Assembly (NCBI RefSeq): GCF_000721075.1
Contig: NZ_JOEQ01000016.1
Coordinates: forward strand, 1-64,000
Length of the DNA: 64,000 nt
Direction: 5' to 3'
DNA from: Streptosporangium amethystogenes
GTDB taxonomy: Bacteria > Actinomycetota > Actinomycetes > Streptosporangiales > Streptosporangiaceae
This document shows positions 16,641 to 25,553 of the stretch, piece by piece. Numbering within the stretch: position 1 is the stretch's first letter; each line of letters starts with the position of its first letter. The notes beneath the pieces were generated by a model, which saw only the letters and a program-made list of their open reading frames with translations, was not told where the DNA came from and made no database searches. A program made the position numbers and the translations under genes.

Positions 16641-17114
16641 ATGCGTGTGGTCGTCGTTACCGAGTCCTGCTTCGGTAACACCTCACAGGTGGCCGAGGCC
16701 ATCATCGAAGGGTTGCGCTCGGGCGGTGCCGCGGTGGAGGCGGTATCGGCCGACTCCGCGCCACCATCCCTGTCCGCCGATCTGGTCCTTGTCGGTGCGC
16801 CGACGCACAACATGGGCTTGCCCAGCAGCGCTTCGCGCAGTCAGGCGGCGCAGAAGGGCGGTAGCGCCCCGTCCTCCGGCGTCCGCGAGTGGATCGACCG
16901 GGTCGACTCGGTCGACGGCCGGGTCATCGCCTTTTCGACCACGACCGGTGGTCTGTTCGCCGGTTCGGCGAGCAAGGCGATCGTAAAGGCGTTCAAGCGC
17001 CACAAGATTCGGGCTGAACACGGCGCGGATTTCACCGTCACGGGCACACCGGGCCCTCTGGCCGGCGGGGAACTCACCCGAGCGCGCGAGTGGGGCCGCA
17101 CGCTGCAGGTCTGA
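16641..17114 (+). CDS. Flavodoxin-family protein
   Basis: A 157-residue flavodoxin-like protein: the N-terminal strand and phosphate loop VVVTESCFGNTSQVAEAI, then LVLVGAPTHNMGLP and the FMN-loop region FSTTTGGLFAGSASKAI. Members carry FMN and act in low-potential electron transfer or as oxidoreductases. ATG 16641 has GGAGG upstream. Its last 41 bp overlap the 3' end of the convergent truncated helix-turn-helix gene. Confidence 0.85.
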   Translation: MRVVVVTESCFGNTSQVAEAIIEGLRSGGAAVEAVSADSAPPSLSADLVLVGAPTHNMGLPSSASRSQAAQKGGSAPSSGVREWIDRVDSVDGRVIAFSTTTGGLFAGSASKAIVKAFKRHKIRAEHGADFTVTGTPGPLAGGELTRAREWGRTLQV

Positions 17115-17268
17115 CCCGTCCATTCTCGATCTTGCGCAGGGTTTCCGGCGAGATGCCGGCCGTGTGTGCGACTTCCGCTAGGTCGCGTCCCGCTCGTGCG
17201 TGGCACAGCAGGGCGCCGAGACGTCTGCCGGCCTCGATCTGCTCAGGTGTGAGCGGTTGGCGGACCAT
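17074..17268 (-). pseudogene. Truncated XRE-type helix-turn-helix gene upstream of map
   Basis: The first 50 residues match the small XRE regulators that sit divergently next to methionine aminopeptidase genes in actinomycetes (MVRQPLTPEQIEAGRRLGAL, then VAHTAGISPETLRKIENGR). Family members then continue with about 30 more residues of fold; here the sequence switches to ACGPTRALG and stops inside the 3' end of the flavodoxin gene. The end of the gene seems to have been lost at a junction with the flavodoxin. The recognition helix is intact, so some DNA binding is possible, but I treat it as damaged. Confidence 0.6.
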
Positions 17269-17285
17269 GCCCCCGGGACGGGGTT

Positions 17286-17331
17286 GGTATTACTATACCG
17301 GTGAATGTTAGGGTGCCGGTATAGTAATACC
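17286..17331. promoter_or_regulatory. Double operator between the XRE gene and map
   Basis: GGTATTACTATACCGG (17286-17301) and its exact complement CCGGTATAGTAATACC (17316-17331) flank 14 bp. Each arm is itself a dyad (GGTAT-tact-ATACC), so this is a pair of operator sites in mirror image, 30 bp centre to centre. Position between the divergent genes suggests control by the XRE protein. Confidence 0.78.
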
Positions 17332-17355
17332 GACACCCTGTGGAGCGAGGTACTT

Positions 17356-18165
17356 GTGATTGAGCTGAAGACACCTGCGGAGATCCAACGCATGCACGTG
17401 GCCGGGCGTTTCGTCGCCGAGGTGCTCTCCGAGGTCGGCCGGCTCGCCGACGTGGGCGTCAACCTCCTGGACCTGGAGCACCACGTGCGCGGCATGATCA
17501 AACGGCGCGGGGCGGAGTCGTGCTACTGGGACTATGCGCCGTCCTTCGGACGCGGCCCGTTCCGCAACGTCATCTGCCTGTCGGTCAACGACGCCGTCCT
17601 GCACGGCCTACCCCACGACTACACGCTGCGTGACGGCGACGTACTCAGCGCGGACCTCGCGGTCGGCGTCGACGGCTGGGTGGCCGACTCGGCGCGCACA
17701 GTCGTCGTTGGCACTGCTGCGGAGGAGGACCTACGGATCATCCGTGCCACCGAGGAAGCGTTGGAGGCGGCGATCGAGGTGGCGCGTCCGGGCAATCGCC
17801 TGGGTGACATCTCGGCGGCGATCTGGGCGGTGGCCCACGACTACGGTTATCCAGTCAACGACGAGTTCGGTGGCCACGGCATCGGCCGCACCATGCACGA
17901 GGGGCCCCACGTTTCGAACAGGGGCCGGGCAGGGCGCGGCCTTACGCTCCGGCCGGGCCTGACCCTGGCGCTCGAACCCTGGTTCGCCCGCACGACCGAC
18001 CGAATCGTCTACGACGCCGACGGCTGGACCATCCGGTCGGCCGACGGCTCGCGCACGGCCCACTCCGAGCACACGGTCGCCATCACCGAGGACGCCCCCT
18101 TGGTGCTCACCCGGCGTGAATCGGAGAACCCCGTGACGAGGGGTGATTCCACAAAAGGTGCCTAG
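17356..18165 (+). CDS. map: Type I methionine aminopeptidase
   Basis: A 269-residue enzyme that removes the N-terminal methionine from new proteins. The dinuclear metal ligands are all visible: Asp in SADLAVGVDGW and VADSART, His in GHGIGRTMHEGP, Glu in LALEPW and Glu in SEHTVAIT. The start is GTG 17356 with GGAGCGAGG upstream. It is a second, operator-controlled copy type: a gene linked to a dedicated XRE regulator and not to the ribosomal-protein operon where the housekeeping map usually sits. The C-terminal 20 residues are a polar tail. Confidence 0.93.
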   Translation: MIELKTPAEIQRMHVAGRFVAEVLSEVGRLADVGVNLLDLEHHVRGMIKRRGAESCYWDYAPSFGRGPFRNVICLSVNDAVLHGLPHDYTLRDGDVLSADLAVGVDGWVADSARTVVVGTAAEEDLRIIRATEEALEAAIEVARPGNRLGDISAAIWAVAHDYGYPVNDEFGGHGIGRTMHEGPHVSNRGRAGRGLTLRPGLTLALEPWFARTTDRIVYDADGWTIRSADGSRTAHSEHTVAITEDAPLVLTRRESENPVTRGDSTKGA

Positions 18166-18347
18166 CACGCCAACGGCAGATGCTTGGTCCGTAGCGGATC
18201 ACAGGTGCCAACCGGTTTCGGCGCCGAACAGATCCACTGGGACGAAAAAACTGGCTGAGCCCGCGTCCCGTATCGTCTGCCGTCACAGTTAGGGGGGCTC
18301 TGTGGCGAGGCGAGGGCATTTCCGGCCCGTTTCGACGCTGTGGTGGG

Positions 18348-19133
18348 TCAGGAACAGGTGCCAGGTATGGCGGCGCCGAGAACGGGGCCGCGGAGGTGTG
18401 TTGGGCCGATCGTGACGCCGGTGATTCGGCCGGCGAGTGCCAGGGCCGCCGGGATGGGGTTGTCGATGGAGTCGTCGGCGGCCGGATCGATGCCCAGCTC
18501 ACGGAGGTGACGATTGAGCCGGTCGGGATCCGCGCCCTGCCTGTCGATGGGAAACCCCGGGTTGATGTTGGTAATGAGTTGACCGTCGACGGCATAGGAA
18601 ACGAGGTGCTGGGCGTAGTCATGCCGCTGCACCGCCACAGCTTCTCCGCCGTCGCGTGACAAGGCGTCCAGAACCTCCCATTGCGCGCCGTGCCAGCCGC
18701 AGTCCTCGATCGCGACGGTCCAGTCCCCGATTCGCCTCACGGTGATGACCTGGGGCCCTTCCGGACAGGAGCGGTCCCCATCTCCGATCAGCCGGATGTC
18801 CTCTTCCGCGGCGCCGAGCCGGCGCAGCACCTCGTGCTCGTCGAGCCCACGAACGAAAACGATCGTGTAGATGTCGTCCTCCTCCTGCCATTCGTAATCC
18901 TCCGGGGAGGCGCCGGGGGTCCTTGCGGTGGCGTGGACCAGCTCGAACGTGTTCGCCTGTTCGTGGACCTCGGGATGGGCGGCGAAGAAGGCATCGATGA
19001 TTTCCGGAGCGACCCGGCCACGTTCGCTGACGGAGTAGCCCTTCGCCTTCGCCCATGTGCGGATGCGGCGGGAGGTGTCAAGCCCGTGCGTTCGGTAGGT
19101 GACGCGGAGGGGGGTGAAGTCGGCGTCGGACAT
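18348..19133 (-). CDS. Lsr2-type DNA-binding domain fused to DUF6461
   Basis: A 261-residue protein. Residues about 17-55 (RIRTWAKAKGYSVSERGRV, then IIDAFFAAH) match the C-terminal DNA-binding domain of the nucleoid protein Lsr2, which recognises AT-rich minor grooves through an RGR core. From about residue 75 the protein is DUF6461 (DYEWQEEDDIYTIVFVRGLD, a conserved GDWTVAIEDCGWHG, and the C-terminal ALALAGRITGV element). ATG 19133 removes 28 unlikely residues. A DUF6461 domain with its own xenogeneic-silencer-like DNA-binding head suggests a nucleic-acid-linked role, possibly defence or silencing; this is inference. Confidence 0.8.
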   Translation of the reverse strand: MSDADFTPLRVTYRTHGLDTSRRIRTWAKAKGYSVSERGRVAPEIIDAFFAAHPEVHEQANTFELVHATARTPGASPEDYEWQEEDDIYTIVFVRGLDEHEVLRRLGAAEEDIRLIGDGDRSCPEGPQVITVRRIGDWTVAIEDCGWHGAQWEVLDALSRDGGEAVAVQRHDYAQHLVSYAVDGQLITNINPGFPIDRQGADPDRLNRHLRELGIDPAADDSIDNPIPAALALAGRITGVTIGPTHLRGPVLGAAIPGTCS

Positions 19134-19314
19134 GATCAGAAACCTACCGACAGGTTCGGCGTTCGGCTGCGGCTCGACCACCAACGCCAGGCGTCGAGGG
19201 CGCGGGCCGACTGTCATCTTCGATCTCGCACTGTCAGGTCAACTGTCAAGATTCGCGGCGAACTGTCAGGTGCGATGAGTCCAGACAGCCGGGGCTGTGG
19301 AACGAGGCTCTTGA

Positions 19315-19485
19315 CGAATCAAGGAGGACACGCACTGGAACGGCGTCGACCTTAAGGCGGACGACTGGGTCCTGCTGTCGTTCCCGGCGGCCAACCGGGA
19401 CCCGGCGCAGTTCGAGCGGGCGGACGAGGTCGTCATCGATCGCGAGGTCAACCGGCATATCGACCGGGTCCGGCCTCCAGGGTGA
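19315..19485 (+). pseudogene. Cytochrome P450 fragment
   Basis: The open frame reads KADDWVLLSFPAANRDPAQF followed by ERADEVVIDREVNRHIDRV and a stop. This is the P450 segment between the K helix and the heme loop (normally AANRDP..F, then R..NRHLAFG). The heme-binding cysteine region and everything before are missing. It is a short relic. Confidence 0.65.
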
Positions 19486-19510
19486 ATCGTCCGCGCGGGA
19501 TTGGAGCGGT

Positions 19511-20343
19511 TCAGTCGCGTCTCCAGAGCTCGCCGGTCGCCGGATCGAGGTAGTAGACGCGTTCGCTCAGGGCGCCGCGGACCAGGAAAAGGTCTCGTTT
19601 GGACCAGCCGAGGCCAACGTCAAGGAAATCGTCGCCGGGGAGCTTGAGAGCGACGCTGGACAAACGCCTGCCGGTTTCCGGGTCGAAGGTTTCGACGCGA
19701 CTCCCGAAGTCCCGGATGGCCACAAGGCGTTTTCCATCCAGCCGGAGATGGTACGTGTCCTCGCGGGTGTTCTTCCTGGTCTTCCTGAGGGGAAGGCTCA
19801 TCCGGGTCTTTCCTCGGTGGTCGAGCACGAGCACTTGAGAGGCCGTCGTGACCACGATCCCGCTTCCGTTGAGGGCGTGGACGCGTTGAGCACCGGGGAT
19901 CGACACCGTGGTCCAGGTCCTGGTGTCGGTGACCCGGGTGCCCCCTTGGTCAGGGCGACATACCTGCTCTGACCGAGGAACGCGGGTGTGGGAACTTCGG
20001 CGTCGGCCAGGTTGCCGGTGAGGTGGTGAATGCCCTTGGCATCCTGGTACGCCATGCGGCGGTCGTCTCTGCCCAAATAGACGACCGCCTTTTTATCGGG
20101 ACTGCGGATGAACGGCGCCTGTTGGGGGGCCTTGCCTTTTCTGACGGTATAAGGCGCGGCCTGCGGGAACGGTTGTCCGTTCACCAGCCAATACCGGCAG
20201 GGATCGTCCACCTGATCGATCCATGGACAGGTAGGCGCCTTATATCCGCCCACCTTCGTGAACACGGCCATGTCCTTCGGGAACGACCTGGGCATCGAGT
20301 ATTCGGGCAGCTCGCGCTGTGGTGGCTGCCCGGGAGTGAGCAC
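19511..20343 (-). pseudogene. Frameshifted PQQ/WD-like beta-propeller protein
   Basis: Two overlapping frames together give one protein. The 5' part (from 20343) has a proline-rich start, two cysteines and propeller-like strands up to ALTKG; in the other frame GTRVTDTRTWTTVSIPG continues through VLVLDHRGKTR, ETFDPETGRRL and YYLDPATGELWRRD, which look like PQQ-type blades. Restoring one G in the run of five C/G at 19941-19945 rejoins them. Upstream of GTG 20343 the same frame continues as a membrane-anchor-like sequence (NLYLAGTAVVLSG) but has no start codon before a stop, so the N terminus is damaged too. A sequencing error at the G run cannot be excluded. Confidence 0.65.
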
Positions 20344-20496
20344 TGCGCCTGAAAGTACGACCGCGGTTCCCGCGAGGTAGAGGTTCCGCGTCGACCATTG
20401 GCGAATCGCCAGACCGGCCCGGGTCGCTTCGTCGGGCGCTTCGGTTGTCGGCCCGGTTCGTAGATTCCGGGCGACAAGCCTGAAAGGTCAGGGCGG

Positions 20497-21027
20497 ATGC
20501 GCCCGGTCGCCAAGATCGCTACCGGTTTCGTCCTCGTCTTCGGTGCCTTCCGCTTCAACGGTTTCGATCTGCTGCTCGACCCCGTCGGATGGAACCTGTG
20601 CGTGTCCGGACTGTTCCGGTTGGAGCGATCCGTCGACGATCCCTTCGGCCGGGCCAGGCTGGCCGCGGTCGCCATGGTCTGTACCTCGCTTGTCGCCACG
20701 ATCGTGTCCATCGCGGATTCGAGCCGTACCTTGTCGACCTCCTCCCTGGGGGAGGTGATCGGCATCGCCAACACGGCAGGCACTTTGATCACCGTCTGGC
20801 TGATCACCGACGCCATCATCAGACGGATCCGCCCTCAGGGGGCCATCTCCCCGGTCGCTCTGCTCGACGTGCTGCGCTGGCTCGTGGTCGGCCTGGGAGT
20901 GCTCGGCGCGTTGGTCCAGCACGGCTATGCCGACCTGGGGCTTTTCGCGTTGGTCGCCTGGTTCGCGGCCATCGTGGCCTTGATTATCGTGCTCTACCGC
21001 TCGGCTCATCTGCCGTACCTCTCCTAG
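20497..21027 (+). CDS. Hypothetical membrane protein
   Basis: A 176-residue protein with four to five hydrophobic helices (for example LAAVAMVCTSLVATIVSI, GTLITVWLITDAII and LFALVAWFAAIVALIIVLY). No family recognised. ATG 20497 has only a weak purine stretch upstream. It is divergent from the propeller pseudogene and may once have been its partner. Confidence 0.68.
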   Translation: MRPVAKIATGFVLVFGAFRFNGFDLLLDPVGWNLCVSGLFRLERSVDDPFGRARLAAVAMVCTSLVATIVSIADSSRTLSTSSLGEVIGIANTAGTLITVWLITDAIIRRIRPQGAISPVALLDVLRWLVVGLGVLGALVQHGYADLGLFALVAWFAAIVALIIVLYRSAHLPYLS

Positions 21028-21067
21028 GCGCTCGACATCCACGCGGGGCCGGTTTCCGGGAAATGGC

Positions 21068-21102
21068 GTGACGGCCTCCGGCACGATGCCGGAGGCCGTC
21101 AC
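21068..21102. terminator. Bidirectional hairpin terminator
   Basis: GTGACGGCCTCCGGCA (21068-21083) and TGCCGGAGGCCGTCAC (21087-21102) form a perfect 16-pair stem with a three-base loop between two convergent genes. Confidence 0.88.
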
Positions 21103-21143
21103 GATGCCCGCTCGAAGCCGAGCGGTCTCAGCTGAGGTTGGTC

Positions 21144-23393
21144 TTACCTGAAGCCCCGCAGGCGCAGGCTGTTGCCGACCACGAAGACCGAGGAGAACGC
21201 CATCGCGGCTCCGGCGATCATGGGGTTGAGCAGACCGAGTGCGGCCAGCGGCAGGGCGGCCACGTTGTAGGCGAAGGCCCAGAACAGGTTGCCCCTGATG
21301 GTGGCCAGGGTGCGGCGCGACAGCCGGATGGCGTCGGCCGCCACCCGCAGGTCGCCGCGGACCAGGGTGAGGTCTGAGGCCTCGATGGCCGCGTCGGTGC
21401 CGGTCCCCATGGCCAGGCCGAGATCGGCCTGAGCCAGCGCCGCGGCGTCGTTGACGCCGTCGCCCACCATGGCCACCGACCTGCCCTCGGCCTGCAGGCG
21501 CTTGACGACGTCGACCTTGCCTGCGGGCAGTACCTCGGCGATCACCTCGTCGATGCCCACCTCCGCGGCCACCGACCGTGCCACGGCGGCGTTGTCCCCG
21601 GTGAGCAACACCGGCCTCAGCCCCAGCGCGCGCAACCGCCGAATCGCCTCGGCCGAGGTCGGCTTGATCGTGTCGGCCACCACCAGGACCGCGCGGGCCT
21701 TCCCGTCCCAGCCGGCCGCGACCGCGGTACGGCCCGCCGCCTGAGCCGCCTGCAGTTTCCGTTCCAGTTCCACCGGCAGCTGCTGTGACCATTCGGCGAG
21801 CAGTGCGGGACGGCCCACCAGCACGGCGTGCCCGTCAACGATGCCTTGGACGCCGAGGCCTTCGAGGTTGGCGAAGTCCTCTGCGGCGGGCAGCTCTCCC
21901 ACGCGTTCGGCGGCGCCCCGGGCGATGGCCTGGGCAATGGGGTGCTCGGAGGCGTGCTCCAGGGCGCCGGCCAGGCGCAGCACCTCGGTGGCGTCCTCGC
22001 CGTCGGCGAGGTGGACGCCGGTGAGGGTCATCTTGCCTTCGGTGACGGTGCCGGTCTTGTCGAGCACGACGGTATTGATCTTCCTGGTGGACTCCAGGAC
22101 CTCCGGGCCCTTGATCAGGATGCCGAGTTGGGCTCCGCGACCGGTGCCGACCAGCAACGCGGTCGGCGTGGCCAGGCCCAAGGCGCAGGGGCAGGCGATG
22201 ATCAGCACGGCGACCGCGGCGGTGAAGGCCGCACCAACACCGTCGCCGGTGCCCAGCCAGTAGCCGAGCGTGCCGACGGCCAGCGCGATCACGATCGGGA
22301 CGAAGATCCCAGAGACGCGGTCGGCCAGCCGTTGCACAGCGGCCTTGCCCGTTTGGGCGTCCTCGACCAGTCTGGCCATCTGGGCGAGCTGGGTGTCTGC
22401 GCCGATGCGGGTGGCGCGGATGAGCAGGCGGCCACCGGCGTTGACGGTGGCGCCGGTCACCGCCGCCCCGGGGCCCACCTCGACCGGCACCGACTCGCCG
22501 GTGAGCATGGAGGCGTCGATGGCGGAGGAGCCCTCCTCGATCACGCCATCGGTGGCGATCTTCTCGCCGGGCCGGACCATGAACCGGTCTCCGACCTTGA
22601 GCTGGTCGGAGGGAACGCGGATCTCGTGACCGTCGCGCAGTACGGTGACGTCCTTGGCGCCGAGCTCCAGCAGGGCCCGCAGGGCGGCGCCCGCGCGGCG
22701 CTTGGAGCGAGCCTCGAAGTAGCGTCCCGCCAGGATGAACGCGGTAACGCCCGCGGCCGCCTCAAGGTAGATGTTGCCCGAGCCGTCGGTGCGCTCGATC
22801 GTGAAGGCGAACGGGTGAGTCATACCCGGGGTGCCCGCGCTGCCGAGGAACAGCGCCCACAACGACCAGCCGAGCGCGGCGAGGGTGCCGAGCGAGACCA
22901 GAGTGTCCATGGTCGCGGCGCCGTGGCGCAGGTTGGTCCAAGCCGCCCGGTGAAAGGGCCAGCCCGCGTAGGCCACGACCGGCGCTGCCAGGACGAGCGA
23001 CAGCCACTGCCAGTTGGTGAACTGCAGCGCCGGGATCATCGCCATCGCGATCACCGGCACGGCGAGCACCACCGAGGTGACCAGCCGCTGGCGCAGCGGC
23101 CGAAGTTCGTCGGCTGGGTCGGTCTGTGATCCGTCTTGCTGTGTGCCGCTGCCCGGCTTCACAGGAAGTGCGGCGGTGTAGCCGGTCTTCTCGATTTCGG
23201 CGATGAGCGTTTGGGGATCGACGCCTTCACCGAAGGTGACCTTGGCCTTCTCCGTGGCGTAGTTGACGGTCGCGGTGACGCCGTCGAGCTTGTTGAGCTT
23301 GCGCTCGATCCGGTTGGCGCAGGACGCGCAGGTCATGCCACCGATCGAGAGTTCGACCGTGTCCTGCGATCTGTCGCCGGTGAGGGGAGACAC
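21144..23393 (-). CDS. copA: Copper-type P1B-ATPase
   Basis: A 749-residue heavy-metal exporter. N-terminal metal-binding domain with [13 protein letters not shown], eight predicted membrane helices with the intramembrane CPC in [14 protein letters not shown], actuator loop MLTGESVPV, phosphorylation motif [15 protein letters not shown] in the nucleotide domain, and [19 protein letters not shown] and these residues fit Cu(I) transport. The start is one of two adjacent GTG codons; 23393 gives six bases to AAAGGAG. It is third in the operon copZ-like, secreted/anchored protein, ATPase, behind CsoR-like operators. Confidence 0.93.
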   Translation of the reverse strand: MSPLTGDRSQDTVELSIGGMTCASCANRIERKLNKLDGVTATVNYATEKAKVTFGEGVDPQTLIAEIEKTGYTAALPVKPGSGTQQDGSQTDPADELRPLRQRLVTSVVLAVPVIAMAMIPALQFTNWQWLSLVLAAPVVAYAGWPFHRAAWTNLRHGAATMDTLVSLGTLAALGWSLWALFLGSAGTPGMTHPFAFTIERTDGSGNIYLEAAAGVTAFILAGRYFEARSKRRAGAALRALLELGAKDVTVLRDGHEIRVPSDQLKVGDRFMVRPGEKIATDGVIEEGSSAIDASMLTGESVPVEVGPGAAVTGATVNAGGRLLIRATRIGADTQLAQMARLVEDAQTGKAAVQRLADRVSGIFVPIVIALAVGTLGYWLGTGDGVGAAFTAAVAVLIIACPCALGLATPTALLVGTGRGAQLGILIKGPEVLESTRKINTVVLDKTGTVTEGKMTLTGVHLADGEDATEVLRLAGALEHASEHPIAQAIARGAAERVGELPAAEDFANLEGLGVQGIVDGHAVLVGRPALLAEWSQQLPVELERKLQAAQAAGRTAVAAGWDGKARAVLVVADTIKPTSAEAIRRLRALGLRPVLLTGDNAAVARSVAAEVGIDEVIAEVLPAGKVDVVKRLQAEGRSVAMVGDGVNDAAALAQADLGLAMGTGTDAAIEASDLTLVRGDLRVAADAIRLSRRTLATIRGNLFWAFAYNVAALPLAALGLLNPMIAGAAMAFSSVFVVGNSLRLRGFR

Positions 23394-23424
23394 CACCTGC
23401 TCCTTTCGCTCGTCATGCCAGAGG

Positions 23425-24411
23425 TCAGTGGTTGTGGTCGCCGTGTGACGCGGACGGGGTGGCCGTCGGCGTCGGGCTTGAGGTCGTGGCCGGCGTGCGG
23501 AGTTCACCGGCGTGGGCGGTGAACTCCGCGGTGCGTACGGCTCCCTCGTGCTGGAAGTCCAGGAACAGTCGGTAGCCACCCCTGCTGGGCACCTCGGCGT
23601 AAAAGGTGATCTCCGGGCCGGAAGGCGTTCTGCCGTCGCCCGGCTCGCCGTCGGGATGCACGTGCAGGTAGGCCAGATCTCCGGCGCGCAGGGCGACCAG
23701 GTGACCGTAGGCACCCAGATAGGGCTGCAGATCGGTGACCGGGCGGCCGTCCTTGCTCACCTTCACAGTGAGCCTGCTGGAGGCACCCGGGGTGAGTGCC
23801 CCGTCGAGCTCCACGGTGTAGCCGTCGACCGTGGACGTACGGTTGGCCGCCGGCAGCGCCTTGGGCTTGTAGGCGCCGCTCGCGTGCAGGTCAACGCCGA
23901 GGGTCAGGCCGGTGCCACCCTCGGGGGCGAAGTCGGCGAACGCCCGGTAGGCGCCCGCCTCTGGCAGTGTCAGCTTTACCGACCACACGCCGTCGTCGGT
24001 CAGCTCGGGGTGCAAATGCTGGAAGCCGACCAGATCGCGGGAGACCACGATGAAGTGCAGCTTCTTGTCATGCAGCGTCTGGTAGCCGGTGACCGGGCGG
24101 CCGTCGGGACCGGTCACGGTGAACCGGAAGTCCGTCGGCTCGCCGGGCGTGATGGTCGTCGTCTCGGAGGTCAGGATGTAGCCGTCCTGGGACACTTGAA
24201 GTCCTCCTGGGATGGATGCCGCGGTCGCTGCCTGGCTGGGAGCCGGCTGTACGTGGGCTCCATGACCGTCGGCCGCCTGGTTCGGGGCCTGGTGGCCGTT
24301 GACGACGGGCGGCGTTTCGGTGGGGCCCACCGCGGCGCCGGCTCCAAGAGCCCCACCGAAGATCACGACGAGACCCAGGGCGTAGGCGCCGAGCTTGACG
24401 GGCGTGTTCAT
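23425..24411 (-). CDS. Membrane-anchored His-rich protein of the copper operon
   Basis: A 328-residue protein. One N-terminal hydrophobic segment ([20 protein letters not shown]) serves as signal or anchor; the mature part has two repeats of a beta-sandwich with HLHPE and LHVHPDG motifs, and the C terminus ends in SHGDHNH. Such proteins occur next to copper ATPases in actinomycetes and probably bind metal outside the membrane. ATG 24411 overlaps the copZ-like stop (ATGA), so the genes are coupled. Function is inferred from context. Confidence 0.8.
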   Translation of the reverse strand: MNTPVKLGAYALGLVVIFGGALGAGAAVGPTETPPVVNGHQAPNQAADGHGAHVQPAPSQAATAASIPGGLQVSQDGYILTSETTTITPGEPTDFRFTVTGPDGRPVTGYQTLHDKKLHFIVVSRDLVGFQHLHPELTDDGVWSVKLTLPEAGAYRAFADFAPEGGTGLTLGVDLHASGAYKPKALPAANRTSTVDGYTVELDGALTPGASSRLTVKVSKDGRPVTDLQPYLGAYGHLVALRAGDLAYLHVHPDGEPGDGRTPSGPEITFYAEVPSRGGYRLFLDFQHEGAVRTAEFTAHAGELRTPATTSSPTPTATPSASHGDHNH

Positions 24412-24677
24412 GACACGGTCACCACTTCGTATCCGGCCTCCTTGATCGCGGCCGCGATGGCGGCGGCGTCGATCGGGCCGTCGCCGCCAACCGTCACCAG
24501 GCCGGTGGCCAGGTCCACCTTGACGTCGGTGACGCCCGGGACCTCGGTGACCTCCTCGGTGACCGAGCTGACGCAGTGGCCGCACGTCATCCCGCTGACC
24601 TGGTAGGCGGTTCCGCCGCTGGTTTCCACCTGTGCGGAGGCGGTGTCCGCAGTGCCGCACGCGCATGCCGTGCACAT
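24408..24677 (-). CDS. copZ: Heavy-metal-associated (CopZ-like) chaperone
   Basis: An 89-residue protein: a short Cys-rich head (MCTACACG) followed by an HMA ferredoxin-like domain with the metal site SGMTCGHCV. The extra CxxCxC at the N terminus is unusual for CopZ and could bind a second metal ion. ATG 24677 has GAGGAG upstream. It is the first gene of the operon and should hand Cu(I) to the ATPase. Confidence 0.9.
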   Translation of the reverse strand: MCTACACGTADTASAQVETSGGTAYQVSGMTCGHCVSSVTEEVTEVPGVTDVKVDLATGLVTVGGDGPIDAAAIAAAIKEAGYEVVTVS

Positions 24678-24695
24678 GAGGTTCTCCTCTCACAT

Positions 24696-24802
24696 GTACC
24701 CCTACCGGGTACCTTGGTTCTTGACCATAACATACCCCCCCGGGGTTCAATTCCCGGTCTCGGCAGTGCTTCGTCTTGCGATTCGATACCCCCCATGGGT
24801 AT
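24696..24802. promoter_or_regulatory. CsoR-like operators between copZ and the DUF4396 gene
   Basis: Three GC-tract dyads: GTACCC-ctacc-GGGTAC (24696-24712) and a C7G4 dyad within 24729-24747 (CATACCCC on one side, GGGGTT on the other) near copZ, and ATACCC-cccat-GGGTAT (24786-24802) before the plus-strand gene. The form TACCC...GGGTA is that of CsoR/RcnR-family operators, which release on binding Cu(I). No csoR gene is in the window. Confidence 0.68.
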
Positions 24803-24858
24803 ATTTCCGGCGTGGGTGTCAGCAGACGGGCCCATAACCGAAAAGGATGTGACAGGCC

Positions 24859-25374
24859 ATGGACCACTCAAATCACGGCCACAGCACGCACAGCCATACC
24901 GGAAACGACCACGCCGGACACGCGGGCGCACACGGAGGCTCCTCCTGGCGTACCGCCGCCCAGGCGACACTGCACTGCCTGACCGGCTGCGCCATCGGCG
25001 AGGTCCTCGGAATGATCATCGGGACCGCGGTGGGACTGCACGCGGGCGCCACCGTCGTGCTGTCGGTCGCGCTGGCCTTCGTCTTCGGCTACGCCCTCAC
25101 CATGCGTGGCGTCCTCAAGGCGGGCCTGGACATGCGCCAGGCGCTGAAGGTCGCCCTGGCCGCCGATACCGTCTCCATCGTGGTGATGGAGATCATCGAC
25201 AACACCGTGATGCTCACCGTGCCCGGCGCCATGGACGCGGGTCTGGCCAGCGTCCTGTTCTGGGCGGCCCTGGCCTTCTCCCTGGCGCTGGCCTTCGTGC
25301 TGACCGTGCCGGTCAACCGCTGGCTGATCGCCAAGGGCCGTGGGCATGCGGTCGTCCACGCCTACCACCACTGA
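24859..25374 (+). CDS. DUF4396 membrane protein with His-rich N terminus
   Basis: A 171-residue membrane protein with four hydrophobic segments and a first 30 residues packed with histidine (SNHGHSTHSHTG, HAGHAGAHGG). The membrane part matches DUF4396 (LHCLTGCAIGEVLGMIIG). Its divergence from copZ across shared CsoR-like sites and the metal-binding head suggest metal transport or sensing, but no biochemical role is established. It ends VVHAYHH. Confidence 0.85.
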   Translation: MDHSNHGHSTHSHTGNDHAGHAGAHGGSSWRTAAQATLHCLTGCAIGEVLGMIIGTAVGLHAGATVVLSVALAFVFGYALTMRGVLKAGLDMRQALKVALAADTVSIVVMEIIDNTVMLTVPGAMDAGLASVLFWAALAFSLALAFVLTVPVNRWLIAKGRGHAVVHAYHH

Positions 25375-25553
25375 CGCATCAGGTCCGCGGGGCTGCCGAA
25401 CTGCGCTGACATCTTGTCGGGCACGTTGTCCGGCTTCGCCTTGCACGTTACTTAGCGGATCCTAGATTGACTTCCATGACGATAAGGGGCGGCCTTGCCG
25501 GGGTGTCCACCCCTTGAAGTTCGAGCATCCGACCGCCATGACGAGGACATCGC

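Noticed and set aside
19246..21144. Mobile element as cause of the gene debris
   Set aside because: No transposase, terminal inverted repeat or target duplication could be found; the pieces look like ordinary decay.
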